Assembly: GCA_003560175.1 (NCBI GenBank)
Contig: PWIZ01000018.1
Span: 1-12,021 of the forward strand
DNA length: 12,021 nt
Direction: 5' to 3'
Origin: Halomonas sp.
Lineage (GTDB): Bacteria; Pseudomonadota; Gammaproteobacteria; Pseudomonadales; Halomonadaceae
Under the pieces are notes generated by a model. It did no database searches. It was not told the DNA's origin and worked only from the letters and a program-made list of their open reading frames with translations. How positions within the stretch are numbered: the stretch's first letter is position 1; each line of letters starts with the position of its first letter. A program made the position numbers and the translations under genes. Positions 1 through 7,019 of the stretch are shown here, piece by piece.

Positions 1-880
1 GTGCCAGATCGTCGCCACTATGGCCGAGACTCGCCAGATGATCACTGATCAGCGCCGCCACCAGGGGGCAGACCTCCTTGAACACCCGGCGCCCCTCCTG
101 GACAAACAGCTTGTCCAGCGCATGAGGGTCCGAGTCCGTCACCCGATTGAGGAAGCCGGCATTGTTGCGGATGGCGTTGGAGAATCGCGTCACCAGCCGG
201 GTGCCGAGGATCTCGAAGCGTGCATCCACGGTGGCCAGATCGTCTCGCTCCAGCACGATGGCGGTGCAGGCATCGCCAAAAATGAAGTGGCTATCGCGGT
301 CGCGGAAATTGAGGTGCGCCGAGCAGATCTCCGGATTGACCACCAGCGCACGAGTGGCCGTGCCTGCGCGGATGGCGTTGGCGGCGGTCTCGATGGCGAA
401 GGTGGCCGAACTGCAGGCCACGTTCATGTCGAAGGCATAGCCGCCGGCACCGAGCTGGGCCTGCAACTCCACCGACACCGCCGGGTAGGGGCGCTCCAGG
501 TTGGAGCAGCCGACGATCATCAGGTCGATATCTCCCGCGGCCACGCCGGCGTGCTCCAGGGCCTGGCGGGCTGCGGTGGCGCCCATTTCGCACTGGAGTG
601 AGGGCTCGTCGTTGCTGCGCTCACGCAGCCGCGGGCGCATCCGCTCGGGATCCAGGATGCCCGCTGCATCGAGCACGTGGCGGCTGTGGATGCCCGACGC
701 CTTGACGATGAACTCCGTGCTGGAGTGTTGCAGGGGCTCGCGCTCACCCGCGGCGATGGCCTCGGCATGGCGCGCGTTCTCGGCGTCCACCCAGGCATTG
801 AACGAGGCCACCAGGGCATCGTTGTCGATGGTGTGGTCCGGCGTGAAGAGTCCTGTACCGGTGATCACGACGTTGGTCAT
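1..880 (-). CDS. 3-oxoacyl-ACP synthase III, FabH-like (PA3286 type), C-terminus cut by window edge
   Basis: This gene encodes a thiolase-fold condensing enzyme that joins an acyl-CoA primer to malonyl-ACP to give a 3-ketoacyl-ACP in the cytoplasm. The first 293 residues are visible, starting MTNVVITGTG. The active-site cysteine is Cys156 in NVACSSATFA, and the family FGD motif follows (FGDACTA, about residue 203). The catalytic His and Asn of the family would lie in the missing C-terminus. The cysteine sits about 44 residues later than in E. coli FabH (Cys112), because of an N-terminal insertion around residues 35-90. That insertion is typical of the FabH-like group containing P. aeruginosa PA3286, reported to shunt beta-oxidation acyl-CoA into fatty acid synthesis. 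The start has a good ribosome site (AAGGGAGA, about 6 bases upstream). It lies 67 bases downstream of hrpA on the same strand and may be co-transcribed with it. The enzyme class is clear; the primer length is inferred. Confidence 0.88.
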   Translation of the reverse strand, partial: MTNVVITGTGLFTPDHTIDNDALVASFNAWVDAENARHAEAIAAGEREPLQHSSTEFIVKASGIHSRHVLDAAGILDPERMRPRLRERSNDEPSLQCEMGATAARQALEHAGVAAGDIDLMIVGCSNLERPYPAVSVELQAQLGAGGYAFDMNVACSSATFAIETAANAIRAGTATRALVVNPEICSAHLNFRDRDSHFIFGDACTAIVLERDDLATVDARFEILGTRLVTRFSNAIRNNAGFLNRVTDSDPHALDKLFVQEGRRVFKEVCPLVAALISDHLASLGHSGDDLA

Positions 881-947
881 GGATATCTCCCTTGTCGCGG
901 CCCTGGGCCGCCCAGGCCGCTCGCGGCGGCCGCTGTTCATCCGGGGC
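881..947 (-). other. hrpA / FabH-like intergenic gap with two small GC hairpins
   Basis: This 67-base spacer contains two adjacent perfect 6-bp inverted repeats: GCGGCC-CTG-GGCCGC (897-911) and GGCCGC-TCGCG-GCGGCC (915-931). The arms are the same hexamers, so they could also pair between the two hairpins. Neither is followed by a T-run on the minus strand, so this is not a convincing intrinsic terminator. It may be an mRNA-stabilising or processing structure between hrpA and the synthase gene, or chance in GC-rich DNA. No promoter was recognised here. Confidence 0.35.
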
Positions 948-3900
948 TCAAGGGCGCCCGGTGATCTCCGCCCAGCGCTTCTCGAGCCGCTTGGGGGAGA
1001 CCGCAAATCTGGTGCCCAACTGCTGGGCGAAGAGCGAGACGCGCAGCTCCTCGATCCACCAGCGAAACGCTGCCAGTCCTGGCGGCGCCATGCCGCCACG
1101 CCGCTCGCTCGCCAGGCGGGCCTCGAGACGCGACTCGAGGGCCTGGATCTCCTGCATATGCATCTGGTCGCGCAGGCGCTCCCGCGGCGCCTTCTCAAGG
1201 CGGATCTGCGCCGCCTCCATATAGCGCGGGTACTCGTCGAGCCATTCGCCGGCCTCGCTGACGAAACCGGGGTGTACCAGGCGCGCCATCTGGACCTTGA
1301 GATCACTGTATACCAGGGCCAGAGCCAAGTTTAGGTTGCCCTTCAACGCCTTGGCGACCGCCAGATGGCCCTTGAGCGCGATCTCCAGCGTCGCCACCAG
1401 GGCCTCGGCCCGGGGTAGCAGCTCGCCGCGAGTCATGGCCAGACGCGACTCTAGCTCGGCGGCCGAACGTGGCAGTGGATCCGTGGCCACCCCCCGGGTA
1501 AACACCGCCCGCACCACATCATCGGTCAGCTGACGCTTGCTGCCCACCTTGGCGAACAGCAGCGCGCAGGTACCGAGCCCCTTGAGGCGTTCGATCTCGC
1601 GCACCTGATCAGGCAAACGGCGCATGGCCAGCCGTACAATGCCCTCACGATGGGCCTCGCGGGCCTTGTCGGGGTGGTCGAAGAGCTCGACCCGGAAGGC
1701 CTCGCCCTCAGGCACCAGTGCCGGAAAGGCCTCCACGCGAATACCCGCCTGGGTAGTGACCCGGGACTCGGGTAGCGTCTCGGCGGGCAGCCCCTCTACC
1801 GGCGCCTCCAGGCGCGCCTCGGCGGCCAGCGACCGAGCCCCCTGCCCCGCCGCCGCCTCGAAGCGCCGTTCCAGCTCGCGGACGTCGCGCCCCCGGCCCA
1901 GCAATCGGCCCTCATGGTCCACCACCTTGAGGTTCATCACCAGGTGAGGCTCGAGCTGGTCCAGCTGCCAGTCATCGGGGTGGACACGCAGGCCGGTCTT
2001 GCGGCGCAGGAACTCGCCCAGCGCCTCGGTAAGCGGCACGTCATCGGGGACGATCGCTTCCAGGGCAGCATCCACCCAGTCGGGGATCGGCACCACCTGA
2101 CGGCGAAGCGCCTTGGGCAGCGACTTCATCAGCGCGATGCACTTCTCGCGGAGCAGACCCGGCACCAGCCACTCGAGGCGTGCCAGGGGCAGCTGGGGCA
2201 GCATGGCGGCGGGCACGGTCAGCGTCACGCCATCGTCGACCGCGCCGGGCTCGAAGTGATAATCGAGGGGGTAGCGAACGCCGTTCAGGGCCAGCTCATC
2301 AGGATAGTCGGCCTGGGTGATCTCGCTGGCCTCCCGGGCCAACAGGGCGGCGCGGTCGAACTTGAGCACCGCGGGGTTCTCGGCCTCGGCCTGCTTGCGC
2401 CACGCCTCGAAACCCTTACCGTTGTGGATGCCCTCGGGGAGGCGCTCGTCGTAGAAGGCGAACAGGGTCTCTTCATCCACCAGGATATCACGACGCCGGG
2501 CGCGATCCTCCAGGCCCTCGACCTCCTCGATCAGCGCCCGGTTGTGAGCGAAGAAGTCGCCCCGGGTCCTGAACTCCCCCTCCACCAGAGCCCGTCGGAT
2601 AAACAGCTCCCGGGACTCGGCCGGCGCAATGGGCCCGTAGTGCACTCGACGCCCGCTGACGATGGGCAGGCCGAACAGGGTGACCTGCTCCTTGGCCACG
2701 ACCTGGGCACGCTTCATCTCCCAGTGGGGATCGGTATAGTGGCGTTTGACCAGGTGGCCGGCCTGAGACTCGATCCACTGGGAGTCGATCTTCGCCACGG
2801 TGCGGGCAAAAAGCTTCGTCGTCTCCACCAGCTCGAAGGCCATCAGCCACTTGGGGGACTTCTTCGCTAGCCCCGAACCCGGATGAATCACGAATTTGCG
2901 GTTGCGCGCCCCCAGATACTCGCGGTTCTCGGTGGCCAGGCCCAGGTGGGAGAGCAGCCCCGGCAATAGCGCCCGGTGCAGGGTGGCAGCATGGCGGCGG
3001 CGCGCCTCCCGTTGCGTGTCGTCCCCTTCCCCCTCCTCGGGGGCGGGGCGCGGAGCCGGCGGCGGCACCTCGATCTCCATGTCGCGCAGCAGCTGACGCA
3101 GCTGGCGGAAGGTGTCATGCCACTCGCGCACGCGCAGGTAGTTGATGTAGCGCTCCTTGCACCAGCGCCGCAGCTGGTTGCCGGAGAGCGCCTCGCGGGC
3201 CGCCTCGACCCCGTCCCAGAGGTTGAGCAGCGCCACGAAGTCGGAGTCGGGGTCCTGCCAGCGGCGATGGGCCTGGTCGGCGGCCTGACGCTTCTCCGCC
3301 GGCCGGTCGCGGGGGTCCTGCACCGCCAGGCCCGCCACCACGATCAATACCTCGCGCAGGCCGCCCTGCTCGGCGCCGGCCAGCACCATGCGCGCCAGAC
3401 GCGGGTCGATGGGCAGGCGGGCCAGCTTACGGCCGATAGGGCTGATGCCGCCCTGCTCGTCCACCGCGCCCAGTTCGAACAGCAGCCGGAAGCCATCGGT
3501 GACGAAGCGCGAATCGGGCGGATCAACGAAGGGGAAGGCCTCGATGTCGCCGAGCTTGAGCGACAGCATGGAGAGGATCACCGAGGCCAGGTTGGTGCGG
3601 CGGATCTCGGGGTCGGTGAAGGCAGGCCGGGCGAGGAAGTCCTCCTCGTCATAGAGGCGGATGCAGACCCCCTCGGCCACGCGGCCGCAGCGGCCCATGC
3701 GCTGGTTGGCGCTGGCCTGGCTGACCGGCTCCACCGGCAGGCGCTGAATCTTGGTGCGGTAGCTATAGCGACTGATGCGCACCAGGCCCGGGTCGATCAC
3801 ATAGCGGATGCCCGGCACGGTAAGCGAGGTCTCGGCCACGTTGGTGGCCAGCACGATGCGCCGCCCCGCGTGGGGGGCGAAGACCCGGTTCTGCTCGGCG

Positions 3901-4979
3901 TTGGAGAGCCTGGCATAGAGCGGCAGGATCTCGGTGCCGCGCAGATCGGCCCGGCGCAGGCTATCGGCGGTCTCGCGAATCTCCCGCTCGCCGGGCAGAA
4001 ACACCAGGATGTCACGAGGACCGTGGAGCCAGCGCTTGTCCCGCTCGATCCGCTCGATCTCCTCCACCGCCTGCAGGATCCCCTCCTGCAGGGTGCGGTC
4101 CTCCTCATCCTCGGCCTCGCGCACCAGCGGGCGGTAGTGCAGCTCCACCGGGTGGGTGCGACCGGAGACCTCCACCACCGGCGCCGGCCGGCCGGGCTTG
4201 TCGCCCTTGCCTGACTCGGCGAAGTGCGCGGCGAAGCGCTCCACGTCGATGGTGGCCGAGGTGATGATCACCTTGAGGTCGGGGCGGCGCGGCAGCAGCC
4301 GCTTCAGGTAACCAAGCAGGAAATCGATGTTGAGGCTGCGTTCGTGGGCCTCGTCGATGATGATCGCCTCGTAGCGGCGCAGCTCGGGGTCATGCCGAGT
4401 CTCGGCCAGCAGGATGCCGTCGGTCATCAGCTTGACCAGAGTGTGCTCACTGCTCTGATCGGTGAAGCGTACCTGGTAGCCCACCTGCTCCCCCAGCGGG
4501 GTCTCGAGCTCCTCGGCCAGGCGTGCGGCCACCGAACGCGCCGCCAGCCGCCGCGGCTGGGTGTGGCCGATCAGCCCGCGGCGCCCCAGGCCCAGCTCCA
4601 GACAGATCTTGGGCAGCTGGGTGGTCTTGCCGGAGCCGGTCTCGCCGGCCACCACCACCACCTGGTGGTCACGCAGGGCGGTCAGGATGTCGTCGCGGCG
4701 CTCGACCACGGGAAGCTCGGCGGGGTAGTTCAGCGTTACCGGGCGCGAGGCGCGACGCTCCACCACCTCGCGGGAGCGCGCCACGGCCTGCGCCGCTTCG
4801 TTCAGGCCACGATCCGCTGGCTTGCTCTCCTTGACTCGCCGCGCCAGGCCCTGCAGTCGCTTGTCCAGCGACGGACGGTCGCGCAGCAGCACGCCGTCGA
4901 GCGCCTGACGCAGAGCACTGAGTCGGTCGGCATCGGTCTGGGCGGCGGCGGAAGAAACGTCGGTGGTCACGTCGGACAC
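948..4979 (-). CDS. hrpA: ATP-dependent RNA helicase HrpA (DEAH box)
   Basis: This large cytoplasmic DEAH/RHA-family helicase uses ATP to remodel RNA. E. coli HrpA has been linked to fimbrial mRNA processing and to rescue of stalled or collided ribosomes. Numbered from the GTG start, the motifs are: Walker A GETGSGKT 112-119, DEAH 209-212, SAT 241-243, the motif V region ATNVAETSLTVPG about 378-390, and motif VI QRMGRCGR 426-433. Next come the HA2 ratchet region (about 490-600), a Pro/acid-rich linker (about 638-656), an OB-like segment (about 670-780) and the long HrpA-specific C-terminal region (DUF3418 type) to the end. The length of 1343 residues fits the family (about 1300). I prefer the GTG at 4979, which has GGAG five bases upstream, over an in-frame TTG at 5006. 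The TTG has no ribosome site and lies in the T-tract of a terminator-like hairpin. The stop is TGA at 950-948. Confidence 0.95.
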   Translation of the reverse strand: MSDVTTDVSSAAAQTDADRLSALRQALDGVLLRDRPSLDKRLQGLARRVKESKPADRGLNEAAQAVARSREVVERRASRPVTLNYPAELPVVERRDDILTALRDHQVVVVAGETGSGKTTQLPKICLELGLGRRGLIGHTQPRRLAARSVAARLAEELETPLGEQVGYQVRFTDQSSEHTLVKLMTDGILLAETRHDPELRRYEAIIIDEAHERSLNIDFLLGYLKRLLPRRPDLKVIITSATIDVERFAAHFAESGKGDKPGRPAPVVEVSGRTHPVELHYRPLVREAEDEEDRTLQEGILQAVEEIERIERDKRWLHGPRDILVFLPGEREIRETADSLRRADLRGTEILPLYARLSNAEQNRVFAPHAGRRIVLATNVAETSLTVPGIRYVIDPGLVRISRYSYRTKIQRLPVEPVSQASANQRMGRCGRVAEGVCIRLYDEEDFLARPAFTDPEIRRTNLASVILSMLSLKLGDIEAFPFVDPPDSRFVTDGFRLLFELGAVDEQGGISPIGRKLARLPIDPRLARMVLAGAEQGGLREVLIVVAGLAVQDPRDRPAEKRQAADQAHRRWQDPDSDFVALLNLWDGVEAAREALSGNQLRRWCKERYINYLRVREWHDTFRQLRQLLRDMEIEVPPPAPRPAPEEGEGDDTQREARRRHAATLHRALLPGLLSHLGLATENREYLGARNRKFVIHPGSGLAKKSPKWLMAFELVETTKLFARTVAKIDSQWIESQAGHLVKRHYTDPHWEMKRAQVVAKEQVTLFGLPIVSGRRVHYGPIAPAESRELFIRRALVEGEFRTRGDFFAHNRALIEEVEGLEDRARRRDILVDEETLFAFYDERLPEGIHNGKGFEAWRKQAEAENPAVLKFDRAALLAREASEITQADYPDELALNGVRYPLDYHFEPGAVDDGVTLTVPAAMLPQLPLARLEWLVPGLLREKCIALMKSLPKALRRQVVPIPDWVDAALEAIVPDDVPLTEALGEFLRRKTGLRVHPDDWQLDQLEPHLVMNLKVVDHEGRLLGRGRDVRELERRFEAAAGQGARSLAAEARLEAPVEGLPAETLPESRVTTQAGIRVEAFPALVPEGEAFRVELFDHPDKAREAHREGIVRLAMRRLPDQVREIERLKGLGTCALLFAKVGSKRQLTDDVVRAVFTRGVATDPLPRSAAELESRLAMTRGELLPRAEALVATLEIALKGHLAVAKALKGNLNLALALVYSDLKVQMARLVHPGFVSEAGEWLDEYPRYMEAAQIRLEKAPRERLRDQMHMQEIQALESRLEARLASERRGGMAPPGLAAFRWWIEELRVSLFAQQLGTRFAVSPKRLEKRWAEITGRP

Positions 4980-5003
4980 AGTGGCTCCGCAGGTGGGTAT
5001 CAG

Positions 5004-5041
5004 CAAGGAAAAGTGCCCGTATCGGCGAACCGATACGGGCA
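5004..5041 (-). terminator. Intrinsic terminator-like hairpin after fadD, inside the hrpA leader
   Basis: A perfect 12-bp stem (arms 5014-5025 and 5030-5041; core arm GCCCGTATCGG) closes a four-base loop that reads TTCG on the minus strand, with a G-C closing pair. On the minus strand the stem is followed directly by ACTTTTCCTT (5014-5005), the shape of a rho-independent terminator. The plus strand has no T-run after the stem, so the direction is minus. It begins 79 bases after the fadD stop and ends about 35 bases before the hrpA start. It therefore ends fadD transcripts or acts as an attenuator in the hrpA leader. Confidence 0.82.
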
Positions 5042-5045
5042 GATC

Positions 5046-5051
5046 ATTGTA
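5046..5051 (-). promoter_or_regulatory. Possible -10 element for hrpA (TACAAT)
   Basis: The hexamer TACAAT on the minus strand matches the sigma-70 consensus TATAAT at five of six positions. It is the only such match I see in the fadD-hrpA gap. There is no clear -35 box at 16-18 bases (the DNA there is the GC hairpin), so the call is weak. If used, transcription would start near 5040, so the hrpA mRNA would carry the 12-bp hairpin at its very 5' end. Confidence 0.25.
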
Positions 5052-5120
5052 ACGCCGCCGCCCTGGCGGCGCCTAATCCAGGCCATTTAGGCTGGCTATC
5101 GCCTGACCAGCCAAGGGCTA

Positions 5121-6809
5121 TCAGGAGGGGGGCTTGGACTTGGCCTTCTCGCGCTCCTCATCGCGCAGCTGGCGGCGCAGGACCTTGCCCACATTGGTCT
5201 TGGGCAGCTCATCGCGCAGCTCCACGTACTTGGGCACCTTGTAGCCGGTCATCTCCTTCTTGCACCAGGCGCGCAGCTCGTCGGGGTCGAGGTCATCGGC
5301 ACGGGGCACCACGAACAGCTTGATCGCCTCGCCGCTTTTCTCATCGTCCACGCCCACCGCCGCAGACTCGAGCACGCTCGGGTGGGTGGCGACGACGTCC
5401 TCCACCTCGTTGGGATACACGTTGAAACCCGAGACCAGGATCATGTCCTTCTTGCGGTCCACGATGCGAATATAGCCATCCTCCTGGAGCACCGCGATAT
5501 CGCCGGTATGAAACCAGCCATCGTCGTCGACCACCTTGACCGTCTCGTCGTCGCGGTTCCAGTAACCCTTCATCACCTGGGGCCCCTGTACGCAGAGCTC
5601 GCCCGGCTCATCGAAGGGGAGGTCATTGCCGTCGGCGTCCACCACCTTGACCCGGGTACCGGCCACCGGCTTGCCGATGGTGCCGAGCTGGATGGCGTCC
5701 ACCGGGTTGAAGCTCACCACCGGCGAGGTCTCGGTGAGACCATAGCCCTCGGCGATCTCACAGCCGGTGACCTCCTTCCAACGCTCTGCAGCAGACTTGG
5801 TCAGCGCCATGCCACCGGAGATGGTCAGGTGCAGTTTGGAGAAGTCCAGTGCGCGAAAATCCTCGCGGTTGCAAAGGGCGTTGAACAGGGTGTTCAGGCC
5901 AATGAAGGCGGTGAACTTGAGCCCCTTGAGTTCCTTGACGAAGTTGGGCAGATCGCGGGGATTGGTAATCAGGATGGAGTGATTGCCGGTCTCCATCAGG
6001 AACAGGCAGTTCACCGTAAAAGTATAGATGTGGTAGACGGGCAGCGGCGCGATGACCACTTCCTCGCCGTTGTTGAGGCCGGGCCCGATGGCCTGGCCGG
6101 CCTGGAGCATGTTGGCCACCAGGTTGCGGTGGGTCAGCATGGTGCCCTTGGCAAGGCCGGTGGTGCCGCCGGTGTACTGCAGCGCAGCGATGTCGTCGAG
6201 CCCGCGCTCCACATCGCGGTGCTGGCGAGCGGCGCCCTCCTTGAGCGCCTTGCGGAAGGGGGTGTGCCCCGGCAACTTGAAGGGCGGCACCATCTTCTTG
6301 ACGTACTTGACCACCAGATTGATCAGTGGACGCTTGGGGAAGCCGTGAAGGTCGCCCAGCTGAGTGACCAACACGTGCTGGATGTCGGTACGGTCGAGGA
6401 TCTTTTCGAGCTTGTCGGCCATGTTGGCCAGGATCACGACGGCCTTGGCACCGGAATCCTTGAACTGATGGGCCATCTCCCGCTCGGTGTAGAGCGGGTT
6501 GGTGTTGACCACCACCATGCCGGCGCGCATGGCGCCGAACACCGCCACCGGAAACTGCAGCACGTTGGGTAGCTGGATAGCGATGCGATCGCCCGGCTCC
6601 AGGGTGGTCTCGTTTTGCAGCCAGGCGGCGAAATCGCCGGAGAGGCGATCCAGGTCGGTGAAGGTCAGCGTCTGCCCCATGCAGCTGAAGGCAGGCTTGT
6701 CGGCATAACGCTTGACCGCCGCGTGGAAGATATCGGTGACCGAACCATACTCTTCCATCCCCTTGAGCTCGGGTCCGGACAGGATCGGGGCGTTGGCATG
6801 CTCACTCAT
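5121..6809 (-). CDS. fadD: Long-chain fatty acid-CoA ligase FadD
   Basis: FadD is an adenylate-forming enzyme that couples free fatty acids to CoA through an acyl-AMP intermediate. It acts at the inner face of the cytoplasmic membrane to trap imported fatty acids for beta-oxidation. Numbered from the ATG at 6809 (562 residues, close to E. coli FadD at 561), the ATP/AMP signature YTGGTTGLAKG is at 212-222 and the YGLTETSP motif at about 356-363. The fatty-acyl-CoA synthetase signature runs from DGWFHTGD (about 430) through VDRKKDMILVSGFNVYPNE (about 450-468). The C-terminal catalytic lysine is in PKTNVGK (Lys542). All key motifs are intact. A GTG directly before the ATG is in frame, but GGAG is spaced 7 bases from the ATG and only 4 from the GTG, so the ATG is chosen. 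The neighbours are hrpA downstream and, further on, a FabH-like synthase; an AT-rich control region lies upstream. Confidence 0.96.
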   Translation of the reverse strand: MSEHANAPILSGPELKGMEEYGSVTDIFHAAVKRYADKPAFSCMGQTLTFTDLDRLSGDFAAWLQNETTLEPGDRIAIQLPNVLQFPVAVFGAMRAGMVVVNTNPLYTEREMAHQFKDSGAKAVVILANMADKLEKILDRTDIQHVLVTQLGDLHGFPKRPLINLVVKYVKKMVPPFKLPGHTPFRKALKEGAARQHRDVERGLDDIAALQYTGGTTGLAKGTMLTHRNLVANMLQAGQAIGPGLNNGEEVVIAPLPVYHIYTFTVNCLFLMETGNHSILITNPRDLPNFVKELKGLKFTAFIGLNTLFNALCNREDFRALDFSKLHLTISGGMALTKSAAERWKEVTGCEIAEGYGLTETSPVVSFNPVDAIQLGTIGKPVAGTRVKVVDADGNDLPFDEPGELCVQGPQVMKGYWNRDDETVKVVDDDGWFHTGDIAVLQEDGYIRIVDRKKDMILVSGFNVYPNEVEDVVATHPSVLESAAVGVDDEKSGEAIKLFVVPRADDLDPDELRAWCKKEMTGYKVPKYVELRDELPKTNVGKVLRRQLRDEEREKAKSKPPS

Positions 6810-6867
6810 CACGTGTCTCCGCTGTATCGCCGATGGGCCATCGACGCTTGTTGTTTTGATGGGCCCT

Positions 6868-6896
6868 ACCTTAAACCGGCCGGCTCAGGCTGTAAA
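6868..6896 (-). promoter_or_regulatory. Putative sigma-70 promoter of fadD
   Basis: On the minus strand TTTACA (6896-6891) matches the -35 consensus TTGACA at five of six positions. It is followed after exactly 17 bases by TAAGGT (6873-6868), a three-of-six match to the -10 box. The start would fall near 6861, giving a leader of about 50 bases before the ATG at 6809. The weak -10 and the AT-rich repeats just upstream suggest a promoter that needs an activator or an UP element. This was judged by eye only. Confidence 0.4.
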
Positions 6897-6941
6897 ACGA
6901 TCGATTAAAACAAAAGATTTAAACAACAGATTGAAATCAGC
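6890..6941 (-). repeat. Four tandem 13-base degenerate direct repeats upstream of fadD
   Basis: Read on the plus strand, units begin at 6890, 6903, 6916 and 6929, exactly 13 bases apart: CTGTAAAACGATC, GATTAAAACAAAA, GATTTAAACAACA, GATTGAAATCAGC. The last three share GATTNAAAY, and the first keeps TAAAAC. The array sits directly upstream of (and touches) the proposed -35 box of fadD. That position suits an UP element for the RNA polymerase alpha subunit or iterated sites for an activator. The periodicity is directly visible; any function is inferred. Confidence 0.55.
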
Positions 6942-7019
6942 ACTTCTATCCCCCTGTACCTGCCTGTACCGCCAGCCTGATCCACTCCGACCGCGAAGAC
7001 CACCCGCCGGATTTCACGC

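Larger units (their letters stand above)
4980..5120 (-). other. fadD / hrpA intergenic region
   Basis: These 141 bases between the fadD stop and the hrpA GTG hold three inverted repeats. Reading on the minus strand they are: GCCTAA/TTAGGC with a 10-base loop (5092-5071), CGCCGCC/GGCGGCG with a 5-base loop (5071-5053), and the strong 12-bp hairpin at 5041-5014, listed separately. A TACAAT hexamer lies between the second and third. No open frame here looks real. The region must both end fadD transcription and supply or pass transcription to hrpA. Confidence 0.6.
6813..7019 (-). other. yafJ / fadD intergenic region
   Basis: These 207 bases are unusually AT-rich in the middle (6891-6940) compared with the surrounding GC-rich coding DNA. 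They contain a putative fadD promoter and four 13-base repeats, listed separately. They also hold two copies of GATGGGCC (6832-6839, 6858-6865) and two of CTGTACC (6954-6960, 6964-6970), which may be chance. I see no hairpin plus T-run after the yafJ stop, so no terminator is recognised for the upstream unit. No FadR-type TGGTNNGACCA site and no clear PsrA-type GAAAC/GTTTC palindrome was found by eye. Confidence 0.6.

Noticed and set aside
2976..4214. A 412-codon plus-strand frame opposite hrpA
   Set aside because: It overlaps the helicase core and HA2 region on the other strand. No domain, and the composition is typical of a shadow frame.
5382..6572. A 396-codon plus-strand frame opposite fadD
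   Set aside because: It is antisense to an intact fadD with all motifs. The translation is His/Gly/Val-rich shadow sequence without domains.
6810..6812. GTG directly before the fadD ATG as the start
   Set aside because: GGAG is 4 bases from the GTG but 7 from the ATG, so the ATG has the better spacing. The difference is one residue.
6903..6938. A CRISPR-like or plasmid-iteron reading of the AT-rich repeats
   Set aside because: Units are only 13 bases, degenerate, contiguous and four in number, with no spacers, no cas or rep gene nearby, and a promoter position next to fadD.
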